From: DAHUXD01 sp963736455
Lineage (GTDB): Bacteria > Acidobacteriota > Thermoanaerobaculia > UBA5066 > Gp7-AA6
Reading direction: 5' to 3'
Assembly: GCA_963736455.1 (NCBI GenBank)
Contig: CAVTON010000002.1
Location: 806,001 to 870,000, forward strand
DNA length: 64,000 bases
Positions 42,907-51,945 of the stretch are shown here, piece by piece (the stretch's first letter is position 1; every line of letters starts with the position of its first letter). Below the pieces are notes generated by a model. That model did no database searches, was not told the origin of the DNA, and saw only the letters and a list, made by a program, of their open reading frames with translations. The translations under genes were made by a program, and so were the position numbers.

Positions 42907-43735
42907 CCTCGGGCTGCCGCGTCTCCAGAGATGGATGCAGGCCGTCATCGAGCAGCCCGGAACCATCGAAGAGGCCGTCCTCGCGGAGCCGGCCCGGGCG
43001 GAGCTCGATCCGTCCGAGATCGAGCGCGTGATCCTGCCGTCGAAGACGCTCACGGCGGTCGAGCGCGTCGGCGTCTATCAGGGCATGTACCTGCTCCGGA
43101 TGATCGAGGCGCTCGAGGGCGACTATCCGGCCGTCGCGCACTATCTCGGGGACGAGGAGTTCGCCGCCCTCGTCACGCGCTACGTCGCCGCGCACCCGTC
43201 GGCAAGCTATACGTTCAACCGGCTCGGCCGGCGCTTTCCGGAGTTCGTCCGGCAGTCCCGCGGCGTCCGGGGGAGGGGATTCGTCGCGGATCTCGCCCGT
43301 CTCGAGCTTTCGGTGACCGAGGTCTTCGACGCCCCGGAGTCGCCCGCGTGGGGCGCCGAGGACGTCGCCTCGCTGTCCCGGGAAGCCTGGGAGACGGCCG
43401 TTCTCCGGCCGATCGCCGCATTTCGTCTGGGCGCCTACGCCTACCCCGTGAACGCGTACCTCCAGTCGGTCAAGGAGGATCGCCACGATCATCCGGGCGT
43501 CGGGCGGATGCCGACGCACGTCGCCGTCTGGCGGAAGCGCTACGAGGTCTGGCGCCTCGACCTGTCCCGCCCCGCGCACGACTTCCTCGCGGACCTCGCC
43601 AAGGGCCGGCCATTCGGAAAGGCCGTCGCCTCGGCCGCGCGCCGCCTGCAGGGAAGCCCCGGCGACCAGCTCTTCCGCTGGCTGCGCGACTGGGTCGCCG
43701 AGGGCATGTTCGAGGGCGTCGCCCTCGCGAGCTGA
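42887..43735 (+). CDS. bufC: DUF2063 partner protein (BufC/HvfC-like)
   Basis: A 282-residue DUF2063 protein with an N-terminal helical domain (LPRLQRWMQAVIEQP, RVGVYQGMYLLRMIEALEGD, YPAVAHYLGDEEF) and a smaller C-terminal domain. Although long annotated as putative DNA-binding, it is the usual partner that presents the precursor to the DUF692 enzyme, like MbnC. Start TTG at 42887 after GAAAGGGAAAAG, inside the end of bufB. Confidence 0.88.
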   Translation: MRPPPPDLGLPRLQRWMQAVIEQPGTIEEAVLAEPARAELDPSEIERVILPSKTLTAVERVGVYQGMYLLRMIEALEGDYPAVAHYLGDEEFAALVTRYVAAHPSASYTFNRLGRRFPEFVRQSRGVRGRGFVADLARLELSVTEVFDAPESPAWGAEDVASLSREAWETAVLRPIAAFRLGAYAYPVNAYLQSVKEDRHDHPGVGRMPTHVAVWRKRYEVWRLDLSRPAHDFLADLAKGRPFGKAVASAARRLQGSPGDQLFRWLRDWVAEGMFEGVALAS

Positions 43736-43741
43736 AACCGC

Positions 43742-44581
43742 TTACTGGTCGAGCGGGACGAAAAACGGGTTCTTCGGGTAGAGCGTCGTGTCGTAGACGG
43801 CGTCGGTCGGATGCGTTCCGTCCCACGCCGACGGGTCCGGGAACACCGGCCTTGGCTGGCCGTCGACGAAGGCCGCGATCTCCTGCGCGTCGCGGTCGCT
43901 GATCGTACCGGGCTCGTCCCAGGGCATCGCGTGTCGCGCGAACGCGGCGAGCGTGTAGACCCGGGCCATACCCGCGGCGGTGTCGTAGGACCGCGGGCCC
44001 CAGACGGGGGGCACGTAATCGTAGGGGAGAGGCGTGCGCCGCTCGCGGTAGCCCTGCCCGTTCAGGCCGTGGCAACCGGCGCAGAGGCCGTCGTACTGGA
44101 GTCGTCCGCGATCGGCGCTCAGCTCGGAGATCGGCACGAGGTTCTTTGCCGCGATCGCAATGGATGGCGCCGCGCGGACCCTGCCGTCGGGAGCGAGCGT
44201 GTTGGCGAGGGATGCGACGTATGCCGCCAGGGCCGCGACCACCGGGCTCTGCGGCGCGGGCGCGCGAGCGGCGAGGCTGTGGGTGAAGCAGCGCACGATG
44301 CGGTCTTCCAGCCCCGTCGACCGGCCGTTTGCACCGACCGGGTAGCTCCCCGCCACGCCCCGGAGCGAGAGCCGTCCGTCCGTCCGGCCTCCATCGATGT
44401 GGCAATTCGTGCAGGCCAGCGCGTTGCCGCCGAGATCGCGCGTGTAATCCTGGGTCCGGTTGAAGATGCGCGCGCCGAGCGCGGCGTCGCCGGCCGCGGC
44501 GGACGGGTCCCTCCGCGAGCATGCGGCGGCGAAGATCGCCAGGGTCACCAGGACCGGGACGGTCCGCCGCGCGCGCCGCAT
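43742..44581 (-). CDS. TsdA-like dihaem cytochrome c lipoprotein
   Basis: A 279-residue c-type cytochrome. A lipobox-type signal (LVTLAIFAAACS) is followed by two haem sites, CTNCH in NALACTNCHIDGGR and CAGCH in GLCAGCHGLNGQG. The region between (LEDRIVRCFTHSL) matches thiosulfate dehydrogenase/tetrathionate reductase TsdA-type proteins. It is periplasmic and membrane-anchored and transfers electrons from or to a sulfur compound or another cytochrome. The bufferin operon converges on it with six bases between. Start ATG 44581, chosen at the signal peptide. Confidence 0.8.
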   Translation of the reverse strand: MRRARRTVPVLVTLAIFAAACSRRDPSAAAGDAALGARIFNRTQDYTRDLGGNALACTNCHIDGGRTDGRLSLRGVAGSYPVGANGRSTGLEDRIVRCFTHSLAARAPAPQSPVVAALAAYVASLANTLAPDGRVRAAPSIAIAAKNLVPISELSADRGRLQYDGLCAGCHGLNGQGYRERRTPLPYDYVPPVWGPRSYDTAAGMARVYTLAAFARHAMPWDEPGTISDRDAQEIAAFVDGQPRPVFPDPSAWDGTHPTDAVYDTTLYPKNPFFVPLDQ

Positions 44582-44636
44582 GGGCGCAGATCGTATCCCG
44601 TCATCCCGCCTTCGGGCTGGCGATACGCTTGTCGCC

Positions 44637-46562
44637 ATGGAAGACGGGCGGACGCGCGAGTGGCTGGAGGCCGACGGCCTCGGGGGCTTTGCGTCGGGGA
44701 CCGCCTCCGGCATCCGAACCCGCCGCTATCACGCCCTGCTTCTGACGGCGCGGACGCCCCCGACGGGGCGCCTCGTGCTCGTCAACGGCTTCGATGCGTT
44801 CGTCGAGACGGCGGCGGGGCGATTCGCGATCTCGTCCCAGCAATATGCGCCGGGCGTGACACATCCGGACGGCGCCGCGCGGATCGAGCTCTTCGAGCAC
44901 GATCCATGGCCGCGCTGGATCTATGCGCTGCCGGATGGCACGCGGGTTTCGCAGGAGATCTTCGTGCCGCGGGATGTGTCGGCGGTCGCGGTGACCTGGA
45001 AGCTGCTATCGGGCGCCGGCCCGATCACCCTCGAGATGCGGCCGTTTCTCTCCGGCCGCGACTACCACGCGCTGCACCACGAAAACGCCGCGTTCCGCTT
45101 CGAGCCGGTCGAGACTCCGGACCGGACGCTGCGCTTTCAGCCTTACGACGACGTGCCGGCGTTTCGCGTGCGCGCCAACGGCGCCTTCTTCCCGGCGCAC
45201 GACTGGTACCGGGACTTCGTCTACGCCGAGGAACGGGCACGCGGCCTCGACTTCTCCGAGGACCTGGCGTCGCCCGCGATTTTCCGATTCGATCTCGGCG
45301 GCGAAGCGGTCTGGCTCGCCGCCGCCGAGGGGTCCGAACGCGCGCTCGGTTCCGGCGGGGCCGAGGCGGCGCTCGAGTCGCTGCGGCTTTCCGAGCGCAG
45401 CCGCCGGAGCCGGTTCGCGAGCGTCCTCGAGAAGTCGGCGGACGCGTACCTGGTCCGGCGCGGCGCGGGCCGGACCATCGTCGCCGGTTACCCGTGGTTC
45501 ACCGACTGGGGCCGCGACACGTTCATCTCGCTGCGGGGTCTCTGTCTTGCGACGGGCCGGCTCGCCGAGGCCGAGGGAATCCTCCTCGAGTGGTCGTCCT
45601 CCGTGTCGGAGGGAATGCTGCCGAACTTCTTTCCCGACGCCGGCGCACCGGCCGAGTACAACTCCGTCGACGCCTCGCTCTGGTACGTCGTCGCGGTCTA
45701 CGAGTACTTCGAAGCGATGGCGGCGTCGGGCGGCAAGCCGTCGAAGGGGACCGTCGCCCGGCTGCGCGCGGCCATCGAAGCGATCCTCTCCGGCTACGCG
45801 AAGGGCACGCGCTTCGGCATCCGCGCCGATTCCGACGGCCTGCTCGCCGCGGGCCAGCCCGGTGTTCAGCTCACGTGGATGGACGCGAAGGTCGGCGGCC
45901 GCGTGGTTACGCCGCGCATCGGCAAGCCCGTCGAAGTGCAGGCGCTCTGGTTGAACGCCCTCTGGATCGCGACCGCGTTTTCGGATCACTGGCGGGCGCT
46001 CCACGACCGGGCTCTCGCGTCCTTCCGCGAGCGCTTCTGGAGCGAGGAGGACGGGCACCTGTACGACGTCGTGGATCCCGACCACGAGCCCGGCAAGGCC
46101 GACCCGACATTCCGGCCCAACCAGATCTTCGCGGCTGGCGGGTTGCCTTTCCCGATCGTCGAAGGGGAGCGGGCGCGCCGCATCGTGGACGCGGTCGAGG
46201 CCCGCCTCGCGACGCCCCTCGGCCTGCGCTCGCTCGCGCCGGACGATCCGCGCTACGCCGGCCGCTACGAGGGCGGGCCGGCCGAGCGCGATGGCGCGTA
46301 CCACCAGGGGACCGCATGGCCGTATCTCGCCGGGGCCTTCGTGGACGCCTGGGTCCGGGTGCGCGGCGGCACGGCCGAAGCCAAGGAGGAGGCGCGCCGG
46401 CGTTTCGTCGAGCCGCTGCGGGCCCACCTCTCCGAGGCCGGCCTCGGCCACGTGTCGGAGATCGCCGACGGCGATGCGCCCCACACGCCCCGCGGCTGTC
46501 CGTTCCAGGCATGGTCTCTCGGCGAGCTGCTCCGCATCGAGCGCGTGGTTCTCGCGCCCTGA
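44637..46562 (+). CDS. Glycogen debranching enzyme (amylo-alpha-1,6-glucosidase type)
   Basis: A 641-residue protein with the N-terminal GDE domain (EWLEADGLGGFASGTASGI, RTRRYHALL) and the C-terminal (alpha/alpha)6 GH133-like catalytic domain: AGYPWFTDWGRDTFISLRGL, EYNSVDASLWYV, QLTWMDAKV and GAYHQGTAWPYL. It hydrolyses alpha-1,6 branch stubs of glycogen. ATG 44637 is chosen because homology starts there. The DUF1304 gene follows 11 bases later. No other glycogen gene is in the window. Confidence 0.92.
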   Translation: MEDGRTREWLEADGLGGFASGTASGIRTRRYHALLLTARTPPTGRLVLVNGFDAFVETAAGRFAISSQQYAPGVTHPDGAARIELFEHDPWPRWIYALPDGTRVSQEIFVPRDVSAVAVTWKLLSGAGPITLEMRPFLSGRDYHALHHENAAFRFEPVETPDRTLRFQPYDDVPAFRVRANGAFFPAHDWYRDFVYAEERARGLDFSEDLASPAIFRFDLGGEAVWLAAAEGSERALGSGGAEAALESLRLSERSRRSRFASVLEKSADAYLVRRGAGRTIVAGYPWFTDWGRDTFISLRGLCLATGRLAEAEGILLEWSSSVSEGMLPNFFPDAGAPAEYNSVDASLWYVVAVYEYFEAMAASGGKPSKGTVARLRAAIEAILSGYAKGTRFGIRADSDGLLAAGQPGVQLTWMDAKVGGRVVTPRIGKPVEVQALWLNALWIATAFSDHWRALHDRALASFRERFWSEEDGHLYDVVDPDHEPGKADPTFRPNQIFAAGGLPFPIVEGERARRIVDAVEARLATPLGLRSLAPDDPRYAGRYEGGPAERDGAYHQGTAWPYLAGAFVDAWVRVRGGTAEAKEEARRRFVEPLRAHLSEAGLGHVSEIADGDAPHTPRGCPFQAWSLGELLRIERVVLAP

Positions 46563-46573
46563 GAGGAGGTCCC

Positions 46574-46930
46574 GTGTCCACTCTCGCCAACGTCGTCGTC
46601 GGGCTGATCGCGGTGCTCCACGTCTACATCCTCGTGCTCGAGATGTTCCTCTGGGACAAGCCGCCCGGTCTGCGCGCGTTCGGGCAAACACTGGAAGCGG
46701 CGAGGGCGTCGAAGGTCCTGGCGGCCAACCAGGGGCTCTACAACGGCTTCCTCGCGGCGGGCCTCTTCTGGGGCCTCTCTCTCGGAGCCTCCGGCACGGC
46801 CGTGAAGGTCTTCTTTCTCGGCTGCGTCCTCGCGGCCGGACTCTTCGGCGCGGCGACCGCCAACCGACGGATCCTCGTCGTCCAGGCCATCCCCGCCGCG
46901 ATCGGCCTGGCGCTGGTTCTGCTCGCCTGA
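46574..46930 (+). CDS. DUF1304 membrane protein
   Basis: A 118-residue protein with four predicted helices. The family pattern is HVYILVLEMFLWDKP near the N-terminus, with NQGLYNGFLAAGLFWG in the middle. Start GTG at 46574 after GAGGAGGT. Members are small inner-membrane proteins of unknown function. Confidence 0.85.
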   Translation: MSTLANVVVGLIAVLHVYILVLEMFLWDKPPGLRAFGQTLEAARASKVLAANQGLYNGFLAAGLFWGLSLGASGTAVKVFFLGCVLAAGLFGAATANRRILVVQAIPAAIGLALVLLA

Positions 46931-46950
46931 AGGGCGAGACCGACGCTTCC

Positions 46951-48513
46951 TCAGCCCGGCCGGCGGATCCCGAGGATTTTCATCCGGTAGCGCAGAGTCG
47001 AGGCGTTGAGATTGAGCGTTTCCGCCGCCTTGCCTCGCCCCTCGACGCGCCAGCCGCAGCGGGCGAGCACGGTTTCGATGTGCTCCCGCTCCACGCGGCG
47101 CAGCGTCAGATCGATGCCTGCGGCCCGCGCCGCGGATTCTCCGGACGACGCCTGCCCGAACTCGGCGCCGAGCACCAGAGCGTTCCCGTCCGAAAGAATC
47201 AGCCCGCGCTCGATCACGTTGGCGAGCTCGCGAACGTTGCCGGGCCAATGGTAGGCGGTGAGCCGCTCCATGTCGCCCGGAGCGATCGTCGAAACGCGCC
47301 GGCCCACCTCGCTCTGTTTCTTCTGGATGAAGGCCCAGACGAGCAGGGGGATGTCGTCGCGCCGCTCGCGCAGGGGAGGCACCGCAATCGGAAAGACGTT
47401 CAGGCGGTAGAAGAGGTCCTCGCGAAAACGCCCTTCCGACATCGCGCGACGAAGGTCGCGGTGCGTGGCGGCGATCACGCGGACGTCGACCTTTCGGGTC
47501 CGGCTCGACCCGACGCGCTCGAACTCCCCCTCCTGCAGCACGCGCAGGAGCTTGCCCTGGAGCTCGAGGGAGAGGTCCCCGATCTCGTCCAGGAAGATCG
47601 TCCCGCGGTCGGCCATCTCGAACCGGCCGATGCGCAGCGCCTGCGCCCCGGTGAAGGCCCCTCGTTCGTGCCCGAAGATCTCGCTCTCGATCAATGCCGG
47701 GGGGATCGCGGCGCAGTTGACCTTGACGAGCGGATGCCGCCGCCGCGGACTTCTCGAGTGGATCGCGTTGGCGAGCAATTCCTTGCCGGTTCCGGTCTCT
47801 CCGAGGAGCAGGACGCTCGTGTCGGTCGGGGCGACCTGCGCGACCGAGGCGAGAGCGCGGCGGAGGGCCTCGCTCTTGCCGACGATCTCGTCGAAGCTAT
47901 GCGCGGCCCGCACCTCCTCGCGAAGGACGACGTTTTCGGCCTCCAGCCGGCCCCTGAGCTCTTCGATCTGCGCGAGCCGCTGTTTGAGCTCGGCTTCGGC
48001 GCGCCGGCGGTAGAGCGCATTCGCGATCACGTTGCCGACCACCTTGAGCTGGTTCTCGTCGTCCGCCGTCCAGCTGCGGTAGCTCCGAAAGGTGCTGGTC
48101 GAGAGGACGCACGCGAGCCGCCCGCCGATGTGAAGCGGGACCGTGAGGAGGGAGAGCAGCCCGGTGCGGGCGACTTCGTCCCGTTCCGCGTCGCTGGCCC
48201 CTGCGGGAATCTCCTCCGGCAGCCGCGCCAGAGCGACGGTCCGGTTCGCGCGGAGCTCGCCGAGATACCAGCGCAAGGCCGCCGGAGAACCCGCGTAGAC
48301 CGGCGCGGGCGCGCGGACGGCCTGCTGGATGGAAAGCGGGGGTCCGCCCTCGGCGTCGAGCTCGTAGAAGATCGCGCGGTCGGTATCGAAGACCTCGAGG
48401 AGCGTCTGGAGAGCAAGATCGATCTCGGGCTCGATCCTCTCGACCGGAAGGCCGATGAACGAGCCCGAGATCTGTGAGACAAACTTGCCGTACGGCGAGC
48501 TGGAACCCGGCAC
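46951..48513 (-). CDS. GAF-domain sigma-54-dependent activator (FhlA/NorR-like)
   Basis: A 520-residue activator. The N-terminal GAF domain (DLALQTLLEVFDTDRAIFYE and VPLHIGGRLACVLSTSTF) is followed by a coiled linker and an AAA+ domain with GETGTGKE, GAFTGA and TIFLDEIGDL. A Fis-type helix-turn-helix (GKAAETLNLNASTLRYRM) ends it. It has no receiver domain, so it is controlled by a ligand or redox signal at the GAF domain. Start GTG at 48513. A candidate target is the sigma-54 promoter at 53704-53719 before the Oar-like receptor. Confidence 0.9.
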   Translation of the reverse strand: MPGSSSPYGKFVSQISGSFIGLPVERIEPEIDLALQTLLEVFDTDRAIFYELDAEGGPPLSIQQAVRAPAPVYAGSPAALRWYLGELRANRTVALARLPEEIPAGASDAERDEVARTGLLSLLTVPLHIGGRLACVLSTSTFRSYRSWTADDENQLKVVGNVIANALYRRRAEAELKQRLAQIEELRGRLEAENVVLREEVRAAHSFDEIVGKSEALRRALASVAQVAPTDTSVLLLGETGTGKELLANAIHSRSPRRRHPLVKVNCAAIPPALIESEIFGHERGAFTGAQALRIGRFEMADRGTIFLDEIGDLSLELQGKLLRVLQEGEFERVGSSRTRKVDVRVIAATHRDLRRAMSEGRFREDLFYRLNVFPIAVPPLRERRDDIPLLVWAFIQKKQSEVGRRVSTIAPGDMERLTAYHWPGNVRELANVIERGLILSDGNALVLGAEFGQASSGESAARAAGIDLTLRRVEREHIETVLARCGWRVEGRGKAAETLNLNASTLRYRMKILGIRRPG

Positions 48514-48536
48514 TTTGCAGCGATGATGTCACGGGG

Positions 48537-48580
48537 ATCCGCGGATTCCGTCAATGACCGCGGCATCCGCGGGTATTGAC
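48537..48580. promoter_or_regulatory. Tandem palindromes upstream of the GAF/sigma-54 activator
   Basis: ATCCGCGGAT (48537-48546, perfect palindrome) and ATCCGCGGGT (48565-48574) are 28 bases apart, and GTCAAT (48550-48555) is inverted as ATTGAC (48575-48580). They sit between the activator and the divergent STAS gene and may be operator or enhancer sites for the activator. CCGCGG cores are common at this GC content, so this is tentative. Confidence 0.35.
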
Positions 48581-48698
48581 GTCTGCCTTCGCAAAGAGTC
48601 GCGCTCGTCATTTTCTGCAAGCTCCTCGTTCAAAAACAGTTAAGGGCCGGGTGACGCCGTCGTGAAGCTGGCACGGGTCGTGGACTCGGCGTGGCCAG

Positions 48699-48965
48699 GT
48701 GGTGATCCGCATCGATAGTCTCCGACAGGACTCCGCGCTCACCCTGCGCGTCGCCGGATCCGTGGCGGGTCCGGACGTCGCGGTGCTGCGCGACTCGGTG
48801 ACCCGCCAGGGTCTTCCCGACCGGATCGATCTTTCCGAGGTTCAGTTCGTCGACGCGGAGGGAGCGAGCGAGCTGGTGGGTCTCGAGGCTCGCGGCGCCA
48901 TTCTCGTTCGTACCCAGCCCTACATCGATCTGCTGCTGCGCACCCACCGGGCGAGCATGCATTGA
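48699..48965 (+). CDS. STAS-like small protein
   Basis: An 88-residue STAS-like protein (RIDLSEVQFVDAEGASELVG, with a VDAEG loop where antagonists have DSSG). The loop lacks the usual Ser, so phosphorylation-based switching may not occur. Start GTG at 48699 or 48702. It is divergent from the activator and 71 bases upstream of the arylsulfatase. Confidence 0.65.
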   Translation: MVIRIDSLRQDSALTLRVAGSVAGPDVAVLRDSVTRQGLPDRIDLSEVQFVDAEGASELVGLEARGAILVRTQPYIDLLLRTHRASMH

Positions 48966-49036
48966 AGGACCGGAGAGTCGTTGATCCCGGACGCAGTGCG
49001 CGAAGCACTCGTCGATTTTGTGGAGGAGGAAGTTCG

Positions 49037-51505
49037 ATGAGAGGTTTCACCAAGGGCGCCCTCTTGCTCGCGACACCGTTGTTAATCGCGCCGGCTGCCG
49101 CGCAGCAGGTCACGGGCGATCTCGGCTCGCCGAGCGCCACCACCACCATCAGCGGGCAGCAGCTTCCACCTCCGCCGCCGAAATTCGGCGGCATCATCAA
49201 GGAGAGCGCGAAGGACTCCAAACCGTGGTGGCCGCCCCGGGTCGTTCCGCCGAAGGGCGCGCCCAACGTCCTGCTCATCATGACCGACGACCAGGGCTAC
49301 GGCGTGTCCGGCACGTTCGGCGGCGTCATCCCGACGCCGGCCCTCGATCGGATCGCCAGGAACGGACTGCGCTACACGGAGTTCAACTCGACCGCCCTCT
49401 GCTCGCCGACGCGGGCGGCGCTGATCACGGGCCGCAACCACCACGCGGTCGGCTTCGGCGTGATCTCGGAGCTGTCCACGGGCTATCCGGGCTACGACTC
49501 GATCATCGGTCCCGAGAATGCCACAATTGGAACGATCCTCGCCGGCAACGGCTACGCGACGTCCTGGTTCGGCAAGAACCACAACACACCGGGCTTCCAG
49601 TACAGCCTTTCCGGGCCGTTCGATCAGTGGCCCTCGGGGATGGGCTTCCAATATTTCTACGGCTTCATGGGCGGCGAGACCGACCAGTGGCAGCCTTATC
49701 TCTTCCAGGACCACACGCAGATCTTCCCGTGGATCGGCAAACCCGGCTACAACCTGACGACGGACCTCGCGGACGAGGCGATCGCGCACATGCGAGGGCT
49801 GAACGCCGCGGCGCCCGAACAGCCCTTCTTCGTCTACTACGTTCCGGGAGGCAGCCACTCGCCGCACCAGCCGACGAAGGAGTGGATCGAGAAATTCAAG
49901 GGCAAGTTCGACATGGGCTGGAACAAGATGCGCGAGGAGATCTTCGCGAACCAGAAGCGGCTCGGAGTGGTCCCGCAGAACGCGAAGCTCACTCCCTGGC
50001 CGAAGGAGCTTCCGACGTGGGACTCTCTTTCAGCCCTGCAGAAGAAGCTCTATGCACGGCAGGCCGAGGTCTACGCCGCTTATACGGCCTATACCGATTA
50101 CGAGATCGGCCGCGTCATCCAGGCCGTCCAGGACATGGGCAAGCTGGACAACACGCTGATCATCTACATCGACGGCGACAACGGCACGAGCCCCGAGGGC
50201 ACGCTTTCGGGCACGTTCAACCAGATGACCGCCTACAACGGCGTGCTGGACGTTCCCGAGGCGCTCCAGCTCCTGCACTACGAGGATTGGGGTTCGGCGG
50301 AGACGTATCCGCACATGGCGGTCGCCTGGTCCTGGGCGTTCGACACGCCGTTCAAGTGGACCAAGCAGGTCGCCTCCCACTTCGGCGGGACGCGCCAGGG
50401 TCTGGCCATCTCGTGGCCCGGCCACATCAAGGACGTCGGCGACGTGCGCCACCAGTTCCACCACATGATCGACATCGTCCCGACGATCCTGGAGGCGACG
50501 GGAATCAAGGCGCCGGAAGAGGTGGACGGCATCAAGCAGAAGCCGATCGAGGGCGTGAGCATGCTCTACACGTTCGATGCCGCCAACGCCAACGCCCCTT
50601 CGACCCGCAAGACCCAGTACTTCGAGATGGCCGGCAACCGCGGCATCTACCACGAGGGCTGGTATGCGAACACGCACCCGCCGGTGCCACCCTGGGAGCT
50701 GAACGCGAAGTTTCCGGACGTCGGCGACTACAAGTGGGAGCTGTACGACCTCACGAAGGATTACTCCCAGGCCGACGACCTTTCCGCGAAGAACCCGGCG
50801 AAGCTCAAGGAAATGCAGGCCCTGTTCCAGGAGGAGGCGGAAAAGTACGGAGTCCTGCCGCTCGACAATTCGCAGTTCCAGCGCGCGATCGCACCGCGCC
50901 CGAGTGCCATTGCGGGCAAGACGGTCTTCACCTACACGGGCGAGAACCCCGGAATCCCGGTCGGGAACGCGCCGAGCATTCTGAACAAGTCCTTCGCGAT
51001 CACCGCCGAGGTCGAGGTGCCGGAGGGCGGCGGCGAGGGGATGATCGTGACCGAGGGCGGGCGGTTCGGGGGCTACGGCCTCTACATCCTGAAGGGCAAG
51101 CCGGTCTTCGTCTACAACCTCCTCGATCTCGAGCGATTCCGCTGGGAGGGCGGGGAGGGCGCCCGCGACCTGATGGGCGACTCGCTCAAGAAGGGCAAGC
51201 ATACGATCGAGTTCAACTTCCACTACGACGGCCCGGGCATCGCGAAGGGCGGAACGGGCATTCTCATCGTGGACGGCCACGAGCTCGCGACGAAGAAGCT
51301 CGAGCACACGATCCCGTTCCTGCTCCCGCCCGATGAGACGTTCGACGTGGGCGTCGACACCCGCACACCCGTGGACCGCAGCTACGAGATCCCGTTCCGT
51401 TTCACGGGGAAGATCGACAAGCTGACGATCAAGCTCGGGCCGTCGCAGCTGGCCGACGCCGACCAGAAAAAGGCGGCATGGGCCGTCGCGAGGGCGTCCG
51501 ACTAG
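49037..51505 (+). CDS. Exported arylsulfatase
   Basis: An 822-residue sulfatase with a signal peptide ending IAPAAAQ. N-terminal metal ligands are in LLIMTDDQGYG. The formylglycine motif TALCSPTRAALITGR is intact (Cys-x-Pro-x-Arg form), and VPGGSHSPHQP and IDGDNGTS follow. A C-terminal beta-domain of about 200 residues completes it. The Cys must be converted to formylglycine by a maturase not found in this window. It hydrolyses sulfate esters in the periplasm or outside; the large family subgroup has unknown natural substrates. ATG 49037 follows GGAGGAGGA. Confidence 0.93.
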   Translation: MRGFTKGALLLATPLLIAPAAAQQVTGDLGSPSATTTISGQQLPPPPPKFGGIIKESAKDSKPWWPPRVVPPKGAPNVLLIMTDDQGYGVSGTFGGVIPTPALDRIARNGLRYTEFNSTALCSPTRAALITGRNHHAVGFGVISELSTGYPGYDSIIGPENATIGTILAGNGYATSWFGKNHNTPGFQYSLSGPFDQWPSGMGFQYFYGFMGGETDQWQPYLFQDHTQIFPWIGKPGYNLTTDLADEAIAHMRGLNAAAPEQPFFVYYVPGGSHSPHQPTKEWIEKFKGKFDMGWNKMREEIFANQKRLGVVPQNAKLTPWPKELPTWDSLSALQKKLYARQAEVYAAYTAYTDYEIGRVIQAVQDMGKLDNTLIIYIDGDNGTSPEGTLSGTFNQMTAYNGVLDVPEALQLLHYEDWGSAETYPHMAVAWSWAFDTPFKWTKQVASHFGGTRQGLAISWPGHIKDVGDVRHQFHHMIDIVPTILEATGIKAPEEVDGIKQKPIEGVSMLYTFDAANANAPSTRKTQYFEMAGNRGIYHEGWYANTHPPVPPWELNAKFPDVGDYKWELYDLTKDYSQADDLSAKNPAKLKEMQALFQEEAEKYGVLPLDNSQFQRAIAPRPSAIAGKTVFTYTGENPGIPVGNAPSILNKSFAITAEVEVPEGGGEGMIVTEGGRFGGYGLYILKGKPVFVYNLLDLERFRWEGGEGARDLMGDSLKKGKHTIEFNFHYDGPGIAKGGTGILIVDGHELATKKLEHTIPFLLPPDETFDVGVDTRTPVDRSYEIPFRFTGKIDKLTIKLGPSQLADADQKKAAWAVARASD

Positions 51506-51573
51506 AGTCTCGATCCCAGGTTCGGCCGGGCGGCGTCGCTCCGTGCGGCGCCGTCCGGCGATTCGGAGGCCGA

Positions 51574-51945
51574 TTGCGTCGCATTCTCGTCTTCACGGTC
51601 GTGGTGGAGCTCGGAACGGGCGTTCTGCTCGCGGCCGATCCCGGTATTATCGTTCGACTTCTGCTCGGCGGCGAGCCCGTCGGAATCGGCATCGTGGCGG
51701 CTCGGTGTTTCGGTCTCGCGCTTCTCGCCCTGGTGTCGGCCTGCTGGCCCTCTCGAGATCCCCGCACGAACGTCCGGGCGGCGGTCCGGGGAATGTGGGT
51801 GTACAACACCTTGATCGCGTTGTACCTGATCGAGCTCGGTGCGGTCGGACGCATGGCGGGAGTGTTGTTGTGGCCGGCCGCGATCCTGCACGGTCTCGTC
51901 GCGCTCGCGCTCGCGTGGACGTCGCGGCGCCCATCGCCGGCTTGA
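51574..51945 (+). CDS. Small membrane protein, four helices
   Basis: A 123-residue protein with about four hydrophobic helices (ILVFTVVVELGTGVLLAA, IVAARCFGLALLALVSACW, WVYNTLIALYLIELG, LLWPAAILHGLVALALAW). The family is not recognised. TTG 51574 has a GGAGG site five bases upstream, better than earlier starts overlapping the sulfatase. Its stop overlaps the next gene's start. Confidence 0.6.
   Translation: MRRILVFTVVVELGTGVLLAADPGIIVRLLLGGEPVGIGIVAARCFGLALLALVSACWPSRDPRTNVRAAVRGMWVYNTLIALYLIELGAVGRMAGVLLWPAAILHGLVALALAWTSRRPSPA

Noticed and set aside
43811..46930. 1039-codon plus-strand open frame over the cytochrome and debranching-enzyme genes
   Set aside because: Only its last 119 codons (DUF1304, from 46574) are real; the rest is out of frame with recognised proteins.
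48669..48684. Sigma-54-like site before the STAS gene (TGGCACG present)
   Set aside because: The -12 element reads GTGG instead of TTGC, losing the essential GC.
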